Positions 25,806 to 38,120 of a DNA stretch of 64,000 bases are shown piece after piece. Within the stretch, counting starts at the first letter, position 1. Each line of letters opens with the position of its first letter. The stretch lies in contig CM060692.1 of NCBI GenBank assembly GCA_030686995.1, positions 14,551,465-14,615,464 on the forward strand. The letters are read 5' to 3'. The translations under genes were made by a program, and so were the position numbers. The stretch is from Artemisia argyi. Lineage: Eukaryota > Streptophyta > Magnoliopsida > Asterales > Asteraceae. The notes under the pieces are model-generated. The model was not told the DNA's origin. It saw nothing but the letters and a program-made list of their open reading frames with translations, and did no database searches.

Positions 25806-27005
25806 ATGCCCAAAGCAACTACCGAAGATATTTCTCACACTAAAAACTACATTCCCAAAGTCTCTCAACTCCCTACCACATCTCCTTCCATTGGACTTAT
25901 CTATCGTCAAATTGAAGATAGAAATATTCATGAGGGACGTGTAGTAGATCTTGCTTTTGCTCAATCCGACTACATAAATCGCGTGTTTACAAGCATCAAC
26001 TTCAATTGTCTTTATGAAATAAATGAACCTATCATTCCTCGTTTCATAATGGATTTCTATAGCCAAGTCACCGTCCAAACCAATGATCTTGGTTTCATTA
26101 CCATCTCCTTCATGATTCAAAATGAATTTATCACCCTCACTCTCGAACAATTTGGTCATATCCTTCAAATTCCTTTTAGAGGTCAAGCCGTTTTCACAAA
26201 TGAGTGGGACCTCGAATCTCTTAATCGCTATCGACCAACCTTCGGTCCATATCTCGACGAAATTCCTCATCCCGACGAAATTCGTCAAATCCTTGGTATA
26301 GATCGTGCCACCACAAGTCGAAAAATAAAATCCAAAAACATTCAAATTTCTCCATACCAACTTCTCCTCAAAGAATTAAGCCCACACATGAAGCGTTGGG
26401 AAGAACTCATTCGTGAGAATGCGTTTGGTACTGGAGGTCACCGGGACCATCTCCCGGCTAGCCTTGCTCACATGTTGTATTGTATAGCTGTCGAAAAGCC
26501 GTACAATCTGGCCTACTTCTTTATCAAACGGATTGAGTGTGCTAGAAAAACTCCCATAGCCAATCTTCCATATGGAATGTTCCTTACTCGTATCTATCGT
26601 CATGTTATCGAGTACTACCCCGATCTTGACAATAGTATTTATGAGTCCATCTACCCCACTCTGCGTACTCTCGCTCTAAAACAAGCTCGACGAACTCGAA
26701 GTGACAAGGGTAAACCTCGTCGTCATAGCTTTCATGGATCATCCTCAAGGCAAGATGATGATGATGAGGAGGAAAACATCGATGATGCTAGTACCCCTTC
26801 GTTTTCTGAGTTCGTTGACAATTTAGAGGATCTTGATTATCCCAACTATTCTACTCCATCTCCAAGTGATCAAACTGAAGAAGTGCTTCATGAACGAACT
26901 ACCGAGATGCTTAGAAGACAAAAGAGCTTGCACGAAGAAGTTAGAGGTGGCTTCAAATCTATTGGGAAGACTTTGAAGGGTATCTTCGGGAAGAAAAATA
27001 AATGA
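25806..27005 (+). CDS. TE-B ORF2, copy 1: plant transposon-associated protein of unknown function
   Basis: 399 aa from the first ATG after the probable splice acceptor. The N-terminal two thirds look globular, with PRFIMDFYSQV, LEQFGHILQIPFRG and a helical LPASLAHMLYCIAVEKPYN segment. This resembles the putative plant transposon protein domain (Transposase_32, PF20167) often seen beside plant retroelement genes, from memory and not searched. The C-terminal part is low-complexity: basic RRTRSDKGKPRRHS at about 300, an acidic DDDDEEENIDD run at about 317-327, and a Lys-rich end. It has no catalytic motif for protease, integrase or RT. Biochemical role unknown. The frame is intact in copies 1 and 2 and broken in copy 3. 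A 203-aa ORF on the opposite strand is a shadow. Confidence 0.7.
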   Translation: MPKATTEDISHTKNYIPKVSQLPTTSPSIGLIYRQIEDRNIHEGRVVDLAFAQSDYINRVFTSINFNCLYEINEPIIPRFIMDFYSQVTVQTNDLGFITISFMIQNEFITLTLEQFGHILQIPFRGQAVFTNEWDLESLNRYRPTFGPYLDEIPHPDEIRQILGIDRATTSRKIKSKNIQISPYQLLLKELSPHMKRWEELIRENAFGTGGHRDHLPASLAHMLYCIAVEKPYNLAYFFIKRIECARKTPIANLPYGMFLTRIYRHVIEYYPDLDNSIYESIYPTLRTLALKQARRTRSDKGKPRRHSFHGSSSRQDDDDEEENIDDASTPSFSEFVDNLEDLDYPNYSTPSPSDQTEEVLHERTTEMLRRQKSLHEEVRGGFKSIGKTLKGIFGKKNK

Positions 27006-27330
27006 TATGGTCGGATTATGTTTGCTTAACAATGTTTTATTTTTATGTCTTGTGTGCTATTTGTCCGAAGTTTATTCGGAAATACTTGTTATTTGAATAT
27101 GTGTTTAGGATGATAACTTGATTGTCTTTGATATTTATATGCATGTTTCTCTTGATCTATATATATGTTTGCATGATTAGTTAATGGTTATATAACTATA
27201 TGACATATATGCTTCCTAATAAACCAAAACAAATGTGAAATGTCCAAATTGAGCTTGCTGCACATTCAAACCAGAACATAACACCTTTCCAGAAAATTTT
27301 TGAAAATTTTTGATTTCTGGGTCGTCAGAT
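27006..27330 (+). other. TE-B copy 1 spacer between ORF2 and module 2
   Basis: AT-rich, no gene. Probably the ORF2 3' UTR. Confidence 0.5.
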
Positions 27331-27560
27331 GGGCGGCCCCCTTAAATCATAAAGGGCGGCCCCCTTAAAATTAAGGGGACCGGCCACCATTTAAGGGGAC
27401 CGGCCATCTGAAACAGTTTTTACACTGTTTTCTTTTGCATCATGTGATCCCTCTTGCTAGTCCCAGCTATCATTACTCTTAAAAACCAAACTGATTTTGG
27501 AATATAACATTACAATTTCAAAATAATTCCACTTCTAAACATGTTTTCCCACTATATAAT
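27331..27560 (+). promoter_or_regulatory. TE-B copy 1 internal module 2 plus TATA box, upstream of ORF3
   Basis: Module at 27331-27405 (forward, forward, reverse, reverse), framed by CAGATGG and CCATCTG. TATATAAT at 27553-27560 is followed by a C-rich start region and, 56 bp later, the ORF3 ATG. This copies the module-TATA order of the LTR promoter. Confidence 0.55.
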
Positions 27561-27615
27561 CCCCATGCATGTTTAATTCATCATTCATCATCCTCATCAC
27601 TCATAAACCATCATC

Positions 27616-28215
27616 ATGTCATCACCAAGAACCACCCATTCAAACAATGCCAAGAAACAAAAACTTGTCATTATACCACCCAAACAACTCTTCATTGATC
27701 TTACAAATGAAGATAACACCACCCCATCACCACAACCTCAATGTTCATCTCCTAGTGCACCAAATGCACCCTCCAAAACACCCTCAACAAATGGACATTC
27801 TACTTCCTCCATACCATCCACTTCATCCATTAATGACTACATAAACACCCACTTATCCTCTCCACCAATGGTTCAACCATCACAACCTACCAATGAACAC
27901 TCCACCCTTGCACTCACTCTCTCATTATCACCATTAACACCTCTTGATGCACATTTCTCATCATCTCCTATCAACCCACCAACCTATAACCCCGTCCCAT
28001 GGAGCTTACTTGAAGCTCATGGAGACACTTGCCTTTGTTGCATTCACAACCGAACAATTGTGTTCGGATTAAGAGATGAGATCCAATACATGTTTTCTCA
28101 TATTGAAAACATGTTGCATCAACCACCAACAACAAACACAACACCTCCACCACCATCAACAAACACTCCTCCTCCATCACCATCTCCATGTTCACCATCC
28201 ATTCCTCCCAATTAA
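27616..28215 (+). CDS. TE-B ORF3, copy 1: Pro/Ser-rich protein with a Cys-containing core
   Basis: 199 aa. Residues 1-125 and 170-199 are Pro, Ser and Thr-rich and probably disordered. Between them lies an ordered-looking block at about 132-168, VPWSLLEAHGDTCLCC then HNRTIVFGLRDEIQYMFSHI. The CLCC, the following His and the amphipathic helix could bind metal or a partner. An early basic patch, NNAKKQKLV, could be a nuclear signal. No family recognised. The ATG (ATCATCATGTCA) is the first after the TATA box. The identical ORF recurs in copies 2 and 3, so recent duplication alone explains its conservation. Confidence 0.55.
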   Translation: MSSPRTTHSNNAKKQKLVIIPPKQLFIDLTNEDNTTPSPQPQCSSPSAPNAPSKTPSTNGHSTSSIPSTSSINDYINTHLSSPPMVQPSQPTNEHSTLALTLSLSPLTPLDAHFSSSPINPPTYNPVPWSLLEAHGDTCLCCIHNRTIVFGLRDEIQYMFSHIENMLHQPPTTNTTPPPPSTNTPPPSPSPCSPSIPPN

Positions 28216-28667
28216 ACATGTATGGTGATTCACAAATAAAATTGTGTTAACCCCTTTTGGATGGCAAGCTCTAGAGAGGACTCTCATGTTTGAGACTTGG
28301 TTTATTATTTCTATGATGATTGTAAGCCTTTAAAGGCTTTTGTTAGTTGTAGCATTACTTGTTCCTTTTGTTGAAGTAATGCTTGATGTATTATTTTCCT
28401 TGATTAATGAAATGGTTATGTTTAGTCTATATTTTTACATGCTATATACATATATATGTTGCTTGCTACTAAATATTTTTGCAAGATATCCATTTCTCGA
28501 TTCCTTTTGGCCTCAAAACGAGGGGGAGCTTACATCAAGGGGGAGCTTCCATTAAAACGGGATAACCTTTTTGATGCTCACAAAAAGGGGGAGAAGTGAT
28601 ATAAACTCACTCTAATACTTGTATATAGACTAATTTTCGACTAATGAGTTTAAATTTTGTAATCATC
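28216..28667 (+). other. TE-B copy 1 3' tail with extra purine tracts
   Basis: Non-coding. GGGGGAG tracts at about 28522, 28539 and 28587 precede the true tract. A hairpin CCTTTTTG...CAAAAAGG lies at about 28566-28588. The same features occur in copies 2 and 3. Confidence 0.6.
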
Positions 28668-28680
28668 AAAAAGGGGGAGA
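28668..28680 (+). other. Polypurine tract, TE-B copy 1
   Basis: AAAAAGGGGGAGA one base before LTR 2. The same tract precedes LTR 3 (36734-36746) and LTR 4 (44768-44780). Confidence 0.8.
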
Positions 28681-28681
28681 T

Positions 28682-29987
28682 TGTTGACATAAATAATGTA
28701 TGAAAACGTTATTTATATTTTTCGATATCTCTATATTTTGACGATCACAAAATGTAAACTCGTCAATCGTTTGATTACTACGTAAACAAGTATTAAGCTA
28801 GTTTATATCATTATATCCAACTTAATCACTTAAGGTATGAATAAACAAGTGCTTAATACATCTCATGATCAAAGGGGTATTTAATTAACTAATACAAAGT
28901 TTATTTAATTATATAATATTATTATATATTTTTGAAAAACACTTTTGGTATTAAGGAAAAATGTTTTAATCATACTAAATATATGATTTCAAATATTTAA
29001 CCAAAATCAGTTAGTTTTTCACCAAATAAACTTTCCCCACTAAAAGACAAGTTTTCTGGCCGTTACAGTTGGGCGGCCCCCTTAATTATAAGGGGCGGTC
29101 CCCTTAATTTTAAGGGGGCCGGCCATGCTTTAAGGGGACCGGCCACGCTCCCCTGTCAGAAACTGTCAGATTTCTTCTCCTATAAATACTACCTTAATTC
29201 TGGAATTTTTCCCTACCTTTTGCACGAAATTTTCAGATCTACAATCATCTTAAACCCATCAAAAACCCTTTGATCATTTGTATATTAATCCTTGTTTCAA
29301 GTGATTCAATCCCTCATCATCCATTCTTATTCTAAGTGCAAAAGAAGAACTCTCTACAACCAAGTTTAAGAAGTGTTGAAGAGTTGTTGTGTATAGTGTA
29401 TATATATATTCATTTGTGAATATTGTGTTGTGCTTGTTATTATTTGTTTAGAAGATATAGAAGTTGTGTAGATAATAGAAGTTGATTAGTAGTGAAGTAG
29501 GATAGTTGTGAAGATTGGTGTGTAGAAGAAGGTGTGTAGAAGATTGGTGTGTAGAAGAAGGTGTGTAGAAGATTGGTGTGTAGAAGCTTGGTGTGAAGAT
29601 TGGTGTGTAGATTGGTGTGTAGATTGGTGTGTAAATTGGTGTGTATATTGGTGTGTAAGGTTTTCTCCGCCATAAGGGAGTTTGTTGACATAGTGAAGAA
29701 AACTCTCGAGTAGGTGACTCGGGGAGTGGAGTAGGAACAAGGAAGGTGTCCTTGTAGCCGAACCATTATAAATCTTTGTGTTGTGGTTTGATCTTTCTAA
29801 CTCTTCTCATTACTTATTTACTTATCTTTACTATATTAGTTTTGTTAGTTAGTTATTATACAAATTGATCATATAGTGCAAGTATTGAATTCACATAAAC
29901 TAGAATCGAAGATTTTTTAAAACAAACTTGTACTTATAAATTTTAAAAGGACGTAAAACTATTCAACCCCCCTTCTAGTTTTCCACA
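28682..29987 (+). repeat. TE-B LTR 2 (inner)
   Basis: 1306 bp. Shares the AATATTATT variant with LTR 3. Serves as 3' LTR of unit 1 and 5' LTR of unit 2. Confidence 0.92.
29071..29188 (+). promoter_or_regulatory. U3 promoter of TE-B LTR 2
   Basis: Module at 29071-29144 and TATAAATA at 29181-29188, identical to LTR 1. Confidence 0.6.
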
Positions 29988-30054
29988 ATTGGTATCAGAG
30001 CCACGTCTAGCAAGATTTTTAAAATATATTGTATTTTAAAACTTGTAACGATCT

Positions 30055-31884
30055 ATGGAATCTGAAAAATATTTAGAAGGGCAATCTATGCAAAGACCAC
30101 CACTATTTGAAAGTGATGGATTTTTATATTGGAAAAATCGATTCGAAACTTATGTGAAATCAAAAGATCTAGATCTTTGGCATGTTATTACCAATGGTGA
30201 TTTTTTACCTATTCAAAATAACCCTGAAACTAAGAAAGATGAAATCGTACCTTTTGAAAAACAAAATGATGATTTAAAAAGAAAACTTGCTAAAAATAAT
30301 GAAGCAAAAATGGTTATTTATAATGCGCTACCACGTAAAGAGTACGAAAGGATCTTTATGTGTGAAACCGCAAAAGAAATTTGGAACTCTTTATTAATAA
30401 CTCACCAAGGTAATAATCAAGTCAAAGATAACAAAATAGATCTACTTGTTCAACAATATGAGCAATTCACGATTCCGGAAGAGGAATCAATTGATAATGC
30501 TTTTGCTAGATTTAACACTATCATCACAAGTTTAAAAGCACTTGATGAGAATTTCTCTAGTAAGAATTTTGTTAGGAAATTTCTTAGAGCTCTTCACCCA
30601 AAATGGCGAGCTAAAGTGACGGCTATTGAAGAATCAAAGAATTTGTCAACACTACAACTTGATGAATTAATTGGAAATCTGAAAGTCTACGAAGCAATTA
30701 TAAAGAAGGACTCTGAAATGGTTAAAGGAAAACGTGAGCAAAGCAAGTCAATCGCCTTGAAAGCTAGAAAGGAATCCAACAACGAAGATAGCTCATCTTC
30801 CGAAAGCGATGACGAAGAATATGCCATGGCCGTAAGAGACTTCAAGAAATTCTTCAAAAGGCGAGGAAGATTTGTTAGACAACCACACGATGAAAGAAGA
30901 ACATCTCAAAAGAATAATGATGACAAGTATAGCAAGAATGAGAGAAAGTGTTTCAAGTGTGGTGATCCGAATCACCTCATTGGAAAATGTCCAATGATGA
31001 CAAGAGATCAAAATCAAAGAGCATTCGTTGGAGGTGCTTGGAGTGATAGTGATGAAGATGAGAATGAAATAACAAAGGATGAAAAGTGTCTCATGGCCAA
31101 ATCATCAAGTGAGGTACGTTCCGAATCCGAATACTTTAGTGATGAAAATCTATCATTAGATGAAAAAGATTTAGATAGTGAATACAATAGATTATGCAAA
31201 ATAGGACAACTAGTTATGGCTAAAAATAAATCACTAAAATACATAAACAACCAACTAGAAAATGAAGTGCTTGAACTAAAAATTAAAATACGTCAACTTG
31301 AAAAAGGAAAAGAAATTGTTGAAGAATGTAAAACATGTCAAGAGCTTAAAAGTGAAAATAACATACTTAAGGATGAAATTTGCAAACTTGATAAATTTGA
31401 AAATAGTAGTAACTCACTTAGTAAAATTATAAGTATTCAGAGAATATCAGGAGATAAAACCGGACTAGGATTTAACTCAACTGAATCTTCAACAAGTGGA
31501 GCTAAAAACGTTAAATTTGAAAATGAACCAAAACCTTCAATACTTAATCCCAAACATTTACTCATAAAAAATAAAATAATACCTATAGCTAGTAATGAAG
31601 AAATAAAGCCATTTTATAAACCATCTTTAAAAACCGAAGTTGGATCATCTAAATCTAAAACAAGATCTAAAACTCCACCACCTAGGAAACCAAATAATTC
31701 ATATCCTAGACCTAAAACACCTCAATCAAGAACAAACCATAATAGACGAAACTTTAACTATAATCAACAAATGTGGAACTTCAATCCATGGGGAGTGTTT
31801 CCACCTTATATGCATCCAAGTCAAATACAAAACATGTTCGGACCAAATAACTTTGGACAAATGAAACAATGGGCACCAACGTAA
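30055..31884 (+). CDS. gag: TE-B copy 2 Gag, intact
   Basis: 609 aa, the only unit in which gag, ORF2 and ORF3 are all open. [17 protein letters not shown] near residues 15-31, UBN2-type helical region at about 85-205, zinc knuckle [14 protein letters not shown] at about 299-312, coiled-coil-like [18 protein letters not shown] near 400-420, and a Pro/Arg-rich tail with [12 protein letters not shown]. Packages element RNA in particles. Reverse transcription must be supplied by a related autonomous element, since none is encoded here. The ATG is 52 bp after the primer site. Confidence 0.9.
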   Translation: MESEKYLEGQSMQRPPLFESDGFLYWKNRFETYVKSKDLDLWHVITNGDFLPIQNNPETKKDEIVPFEKQNDDLKRKLAKNNEAKMVIYNALPRKEYERIFMCETAKEIWNSLLITHQGNNQVKDNKIDLLVQQYEQFTIPEEESIDNAFARFNTIITSLKALDENFSSKNFVRKFLRALHPKWRAKVTAIEESKNLSTLQLDELIGNLKVYEAIIKKDSEMVKGKREQSKSIALKARKESNNEDSSSSESDDEEYAMAVRDFKKFFKRRGRFVRQPHDERRTSQKNNDDKYSKNERKCFKCGDPNHLIGKCPMMTRDQNQRAFVGGAWSDSDEDENEITKDEKCLMAKSSSEVRSESEYFSDENLSLDEKDLDSEYNRLCKIGQLVMAKNKSLKYINNQLENEVLELKIKIRQLEKGKEIVEECKTCQELKSENNILKDEICKLDKFENSSNSLSKIISIQRISGDKTGLGFNSTESSTSGAKNVKFENEPKPSILNPKHLLIKNKIIPIASNEEIKPFYKPSLKTEVGSSKSKTRSKTPPPRKPNNSYPRPKTPQSRTNHNRRNFNYNQQMWNFNPWGVFPPYMHPSQIQNMFGPNNFGQMKQWAPT

Positions 31885-32714
<830 letters not shown>

Positions 32715-32790
32715 GGGCGGCCCCCTTAATGTTTAAGGGGACCGGCAGCCAAATGAAGGGCGGCCCCCTTAATGTTTAAGGGGACCGGCC
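32715..32790 (+). promoter_or_regulatory. TE-B copy 2 internal module 1, upstream of ORF2
   Basis: Identical to 24649-24724. Followed by the probable leader intron 32981-33865. Confidence 0.5.
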
Positions 32791-33871
32791 ATCTGATTGA
32801 TCAAGCCCGTTTTTCTCCTTTTTCCTTTTGCCAAACACTCCACTTTTTCACATACCCCTTCCACTGCTTCTGCTGTAACGAAAACCAAAACCCAAAAACC
32901 TCTCAAATCACTTCCAAATCACACAATTCGGGTTAATTCGCAAAGGGCAAATTCATCTAACACAATCACCATTACTTATTGTAAGTTTTTCATAACACAT
33001 TTCATCTAATTTCATCTTATTTGATCATACTCATGATTATGCATGTTTTTTTAAAATTCGTCAAATTTCATTATTTCTTTCGAATTAAGCCTTTAAACTC
33101 CATAACCAAATGCTTCCCTTAAGATTAGGATGATTTATCAACAACTAGAAACTAGTTATTATGAACTATCACGTCGAAATTTTTTTTAATTTCATACACT
33201 CCTTTTCAAAATTTTAGTAAACACATTGTTGAATAATGATTTGAAAACGTGTTAAAACTAATCACATTGTACGTTTGTAACTTGTAAAACTTGTAATTAC
33301 ATTTTTCGACTAAGAAAAATTATATTGGTTCACAATATAGGGGTGTTTGGATTATGTCCAAATAATATCGAAACATAGTCATTATAATTTTTATAAAACT
33401 TTGTTATAATTATAAATCTTAAAATTGTTTATCTAACTCGTCAAGATATATAATTCATATGTATATTGATGCACTTGAGTTATAAGTCACTAGTTAAGGG
33501 AGCGTTTGGTTTATTACTAAAAATGACATTTTTAAGTAAAAATACAAACCATCTTTTTCAAAAACAAATCACATGCATAAGAAACTCACAAGAAATAGCT
33601 AGTTTTACAATCTAATGTAAATCTAGTAAATTTCATGATATATTAAGATGTTTAAAGGGGCGTTTGGATTTGTCCATAACTACTAATTAAACATCGTAAA
33701 GTATATCTAGAACGAGTTAAAAACAATATTAAGGAACATGGTAATCTACTTCTTAGGATTAGTAACGAAGTACGTTTACGTTCCAACATAAGCCTTGACA
33801 ATAAACATATATTTTTATCTTTCTTTATATTTATTTTGGTCTTTTTGAATCGTTGATGTGTTTAGGTGAAA

Positions 33872-35071
33872 ATGCCCAAAGCAACTACCGAAGATATTTC
33901 TCACACTAAAAACTACATTCCCAAAGTCTCTCAACTCCCTACCACATCTCCTTCCATTGGACTTATCTATCGTCAAATTGAAGATAGAAATATTCATGAG
34001 GGACGTGTAGTAGATCTTGCTTTTGCTCAATCCGACTACATAAATCGCGTGTTTACAAGCATCAACTTCAATTGTCTTTATGAAATAAATGAACCTATCA
34101 TTCCTCGTTTCATAATGGATTTCTATAGCCAAGTCACCGTCCAAACCAATGATCTTGGTTTCATTACCATCTCCTTCATGATTCAAAATGAATTTATCAC
34201 CCTCACTCTCGAACAATTTGGTCATATCCTTCAAATTCCTTTTAGAGGTCAAGCCGTTTTCACAAATGAGTGGGACCTCGAATCTCTTAATCGCTATCGA
34301 CCAACCTTCGGTCCATATCTCGACGAAATTCCTCATCCCGACGAAATTCGTCAAATCCTTGGTATAGATCGTGCCACCACAAGTCGAAAAATAAAATCCA
34401 AAAACATTCAAATTTCTCCATACCAACTTCTCCTCAAAGAATTAAGCCCACACATGAAGCGTTGGGAAGAACTCATTCGTGAGAATGCGTTTGGTACTGG
34501 AGGTCACCGGGACCATCTCCCGGCTAGCCTTGCTCACATGTTGTATTGTATAGCTGTCGAAAAGCCGTACAATCTGGCCTACTTCTTTATCAAACGGATT
34601 GAGTGTGCTAGAAAAACTCCCATAGCCAATCTTCCATATGGAATGTTCCTTACTCGTATCTATCGTCATGTTATCGAGTACTACCCCGATCTTGACAATA
34701 GTATTTATGAGTCCATCTACCCCACTCTGCGTACTCTCGCTCTAAAACAAGCTCGACGAACTCGAAGTGACAAGGGTAAACCTCGTCGTCATAGCTTTCA
34801 TGGATCATCCTCAAGGCAAGATGATGATGATGAGGAGGAAAACATCGATGATGCTAGTACCCCTTCGTTTTCTGAGTTCGTTGACAATTTAGAGGATCTT
34901 GATTATCCCAACTATTCTACTCCATCTCCAAGTGATCAAACTGAAGAAGTGCTTCATGAACGAACTACCGAGATGCTTAGAAGACAAAAGAGCTTGCACG
35001 AAGAAGTTAGAGGTGGCTTCAAATCTATTGGGAAGACTTTGAAGGGTATCTTCGGGAAGAAAAATAAATGA
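33872..35071 (+). CDS. TE-B ORF2, copy 2, intact
   Basis: 399 aa, apparently identical in protein sequence to copy 1. ATG seven bases after the acceptor TTTAG at 33865. See copy 1 for domains; role unknown. Confidence 0.7.
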   Translation: MPKATTEDISHTKNYIPKVSQLPTTSPSIGLIYRQIEDRNIHEGRVVDLAFAQSDYINRVFTSINFNCLYEINEPIIPRFIMDFYSQVTVQTNDLGFITISFMIQNEFITLTLEQFGHILQIPFRGQAVFTNEWDLESLNRYRPTFGPYLDEIPHPDEIRQILGIDRATTSRKIKSKNIQISPYQLLLKELSPHMKRWEELIRENAFGTGGHRDHLPASLAHMLYCIAVEKPYNLAYFFIKRIECARKTPIANLPYGMFLTRIYRHVIEYYPDLDNSIYESIYPTLRTLALKQARRTRSDKGKPRRHSFHGSSSRQDDDDEEENIDDASTPSFSEFVDNLEDLDYPNYSTPSPSDQTEEVLHERTTEMLRRQKSLHEEVRGGFKSIGKTLKGIFGKKNK

Positions 35072-35396
35072 TATGGTCGGATTATGTTTGCTTAACAATG
35101 TTTTATTTTTATGTCTTGTGTGCTATTTGTCCGAAGTTTATTCGGAAATACTTGTTATTTGAATATGTGTTTAGGATGATAACTTGATTGTCTTTGATAT
35201 TTATATGCATGTTTCTCTTGATCTATATATATGTTTGCATGATTAGTTAATGGTTATATAACTATATGACATATATGCTTCCTAATAAACCAAAACAAAT
35301 GTGAAATGTCCAAATTGAGCTTGCTGCACATTCAAACCAGAACATAACACCTTTCCAGAAAATTTTTGAAAATTTTTGATTTCTGGGTCGTCAGAT

Positions 35397-35626
35397 GGGC
35401 GGCCCCCTTAAATCATAAAGGGCGGCCCCCTTAAAATTAAGGGGACCGGCCACCATTTAAGGGGACCGGCCATCTGAAACAGTTTTTACACTGTTTTCTT
35501 TTGCATCATGTGATCCCTCTTGCTAGTCCCAGCTATCATTACTCTTAAAAACCAAACTGATTTTGGAATATAACATTACAATTTCAAAATAATTCCACTT
35601 CTAAACATGTTTTCCCACTATATAAT
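35397..35626 (+). promoter_or_regulatory. TE-B copy 2 internal module 2 plus TATA box
   Basis: Module at 35397-35471, TATATAAT at 35619-35626, upstream of ORF3. Same as copy 1. Confidence 0.55.
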
Positions 35627-35681
35627 CCCCATGCATGTTTAATTCATCATTCATCATCCTCATCACTCATAAACCATCATC

Positions 35682-36281
35682 ATGTCATCACCAAGAACCA
35701 CCCATTCAAACAATGCCAAGAAACAAAAACTTGTCATTATACCACCCAAACAACTCTTCATTGATCTTACAAATGAAGATAACACCACCCCATCACCACA
35801 ACCTCAATGTTCATCTCCTAGTGCACCAAATGCACCCTCCAAAACACCCTCAACAAATGGACATTCTACTTCCTCCATACCATCCACTTCATCCATTAAT
35901 GACTACATAAACACCCACTTATCCTCTCCACCAATGGTTCAACCATCACAACCTACCAATGAACACTCCACCCTTGCACTCACTCTCTCATTATCACCAT
36001 TAACACCTCTTGATGCACATTTCTCATCATCTCCTATCAACCCACCAACCTATAACCCCGTCCCATGGAGCTTACTTGAAGCTCATGGAGACACTTGCCT
36101 TTGTTGCATTCACAACCGAACAATTGTGTTCGGATTAAGAGATGAGATCCAATACATGTTTTCTCATATTGAAAACATGTTGCATCAACCACCAACAACA
36201 AACACAACACCTCCACCACCATCAACAAACACTCCTCCTCCATCACCATCTCCATGTTCACCATCCATTCCTCCCAATTAA
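35682..36281 (+). CDS. TE-B ORF3, copy 2
   Basis: 199 aa, identical to copy 1, with the CLCC core block and Pro/Ser-rich flanks. Function unknown. Confidence 0.55.
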   Translation: MSSPRTTHSNNAKKQKLVIIPPKQLFIDLTNEDNTTPSPQPQCSSPSAPNAPSKTPSTNGHSTSSIPSTSSINDYINTHLSSPPMVQPSQPTNEHSTLALTLSLSPLTPLDAHFSSSPINPPTYNPVPWSLLEAHGDTCLCCIHNRTIVFGLRDEIQYMFSHIENMLHQPPTTNTTPPPPSTNTPPPSPSPCSPSIPPN

Positions 36282-36733
36282 ACATGTATGGTGATTCACA
36301 AATAAAATTGTGTTAACCCCTTTTGGATGGCAAGCTCTAGAGAGGACTCTCATGTTTGAGACTTGGTTTATTATTTCTATGATGATTGTAAGCCTTTAAA
36401 GGCTTTTGTTAGTTGTAGCATTACTTGTTCCTTTTGTTGAAGTAATGCTTGATGTATTATTTTCCTTGATTAATGAAATGGTTATGTTTAGTCTATATTT
36501 TTACATGCTATATACATATATATGTTGCTTGCTACTAAATATTTTTGCAAGATATCCATTTCTCGATTCCTTTTGGCCTCAAAACGAGGGGGAGCTTACA
36601 TCAAGGGGGAGCTTCCATTAAAACGGGATAACCTTTTTGATGCTCACAAAAAGGGGGAGAAGTGATATAAACTCACTCTAATACTTGTATATAGACTAAT
36701 TTTCGACTAATGAGTTTAAATTTTGTAATCATC
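36282..36733 (+). other. TE-B copy 2 3' tail
   Basis: Same decoy purine tracts and hairpin as copy 1; no gene. Confidence 0.6.
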
Positions 36734-36747
36734 AAAAAGGGGGAGAT

Positions 36748-38053
36748 TGTTGACATAAATAATGTATGAAAACGTTATTTATATTTTTCGATATCTCTAT
36801 ATTTTGACGATCACAAAATGTAAACTCGTCAATCGTTTGATTACTACGTAAACAAGTATTAAGCTAGTTTATATCATTATATCCAACTTAATCACTTAAG
36901 GTATGAATAAACAAGTGCTTAATACATCTCATGATCAAAGGGGTATTTAATTAACTAATACAAAGTTTATTTAATTATATAATATTATTATATATTTTTG
37001 AAAAACACTTTTGGTATTAAGGAAAAATGTTTTAATCATACTAAATATATGATTTCAAATATTTAACCAAAATCAGTTAGTTTTTCACCAAATAAACTTT
37101 CCCCACTAAAAGACAAGTTTTCTGGCCGTTACAGTTGGGCGGCCCCCTTAATTATAAGGGGCGGTCCCCTTAATTTTAAGGGGGCCGGCCATGCTTTAAG
37201 GGGACCGGCCACGCTCCCCTGTCAGAAACTGTCAGATTTCTTCTCCTATAAATACTACCTTAATTCTGGAATTTTTCCCTACCTTTTGCACGAAATTTTC
37301 AGATCTACAATCATCTTAAACCCATCAAAAACCCTTTGATCATTTGTATATTAATCCTTGTTTCAAGTGATTCAATCCCTCATCATCCATTCTTATTCTA
37401 AGTGCAAAAGAAGAACTCTCTACAACCAAGTTTAAGAAGTGTTGAAGAGTTGTTGTGTATAGTGTATATATATATTCATTTGTGAATATTGTGTTGTGCT
37501 TGTTATTATTTGTTTAGAAGATATAGAAGTTGTGTAGATAATAGAAGTTGATTAGTAGTGAAGTAGGATAGTTGTGAAGATTGGTGTGTAGAAGAAGGTG
37601 TGTAGAAGATTGGTGTGTAGAAGAAGGTGTGTAGAAGATTGGTGTGTAGAAGCTTGGTGTGAAGATTGGTGTGTAGATTGGTGTGTAGATTGGTGTGTAA
37701 ATTGGTGTGTATATTGGTGTGTAAGGTTTTCTCCGCCATAAGGGAGTTTGTTGACATAGTGAAGAAAACTCTCGAGTAGGTGACTCGGGGAGTGGAGTAG
37801 GAACAAGGAAGGTGTCCTTGTAGCCGAACCATTATAAATCTTTGTGTTGTGGTTTGATCTTTCTAACTCTTCTCATTACTTATTTACTTATCTTTACTAT
37901 ATTAGTTTTGTTAGTTAGTTATTATACAAATTGATCATATAGTGCAAGTATTGAATTCACATAAACTAGAATCGAAGATTTTTTAAAACAAACTTGTACT
38001 TATAAATTTTAAAAGGACGTAAAACTATTCAACCCCCCTTCTAGTTTTCCACA
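36748..38053 (+). repeat. TE-B LTR 3 (inner)
   Basis: 1306 bp, carrying the same inner variant AATATTATT as LTR 2. Confidence 0.92.
37137..37254 (+). promoter_or_regulatory. U3 promoter of TE-B LTR 3
   Basis: Module at 37137-37210 and TATAAATA at 37247-37254. Confidence 0.6.
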
Positions 38054-38120
38054 ATTGGTATCAGAGCCACGTCTAGCAAGATTTTTAAAATATATTGTAT
38101 TTTAAAACTTGTAACGATCT

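Noticed and set aside
25749..26360. 203-aa ORF on the minus strand
   Set aside because: Lies wholly opposite ORF2, recurs only because the array is repeated, and has no recognisable domain.
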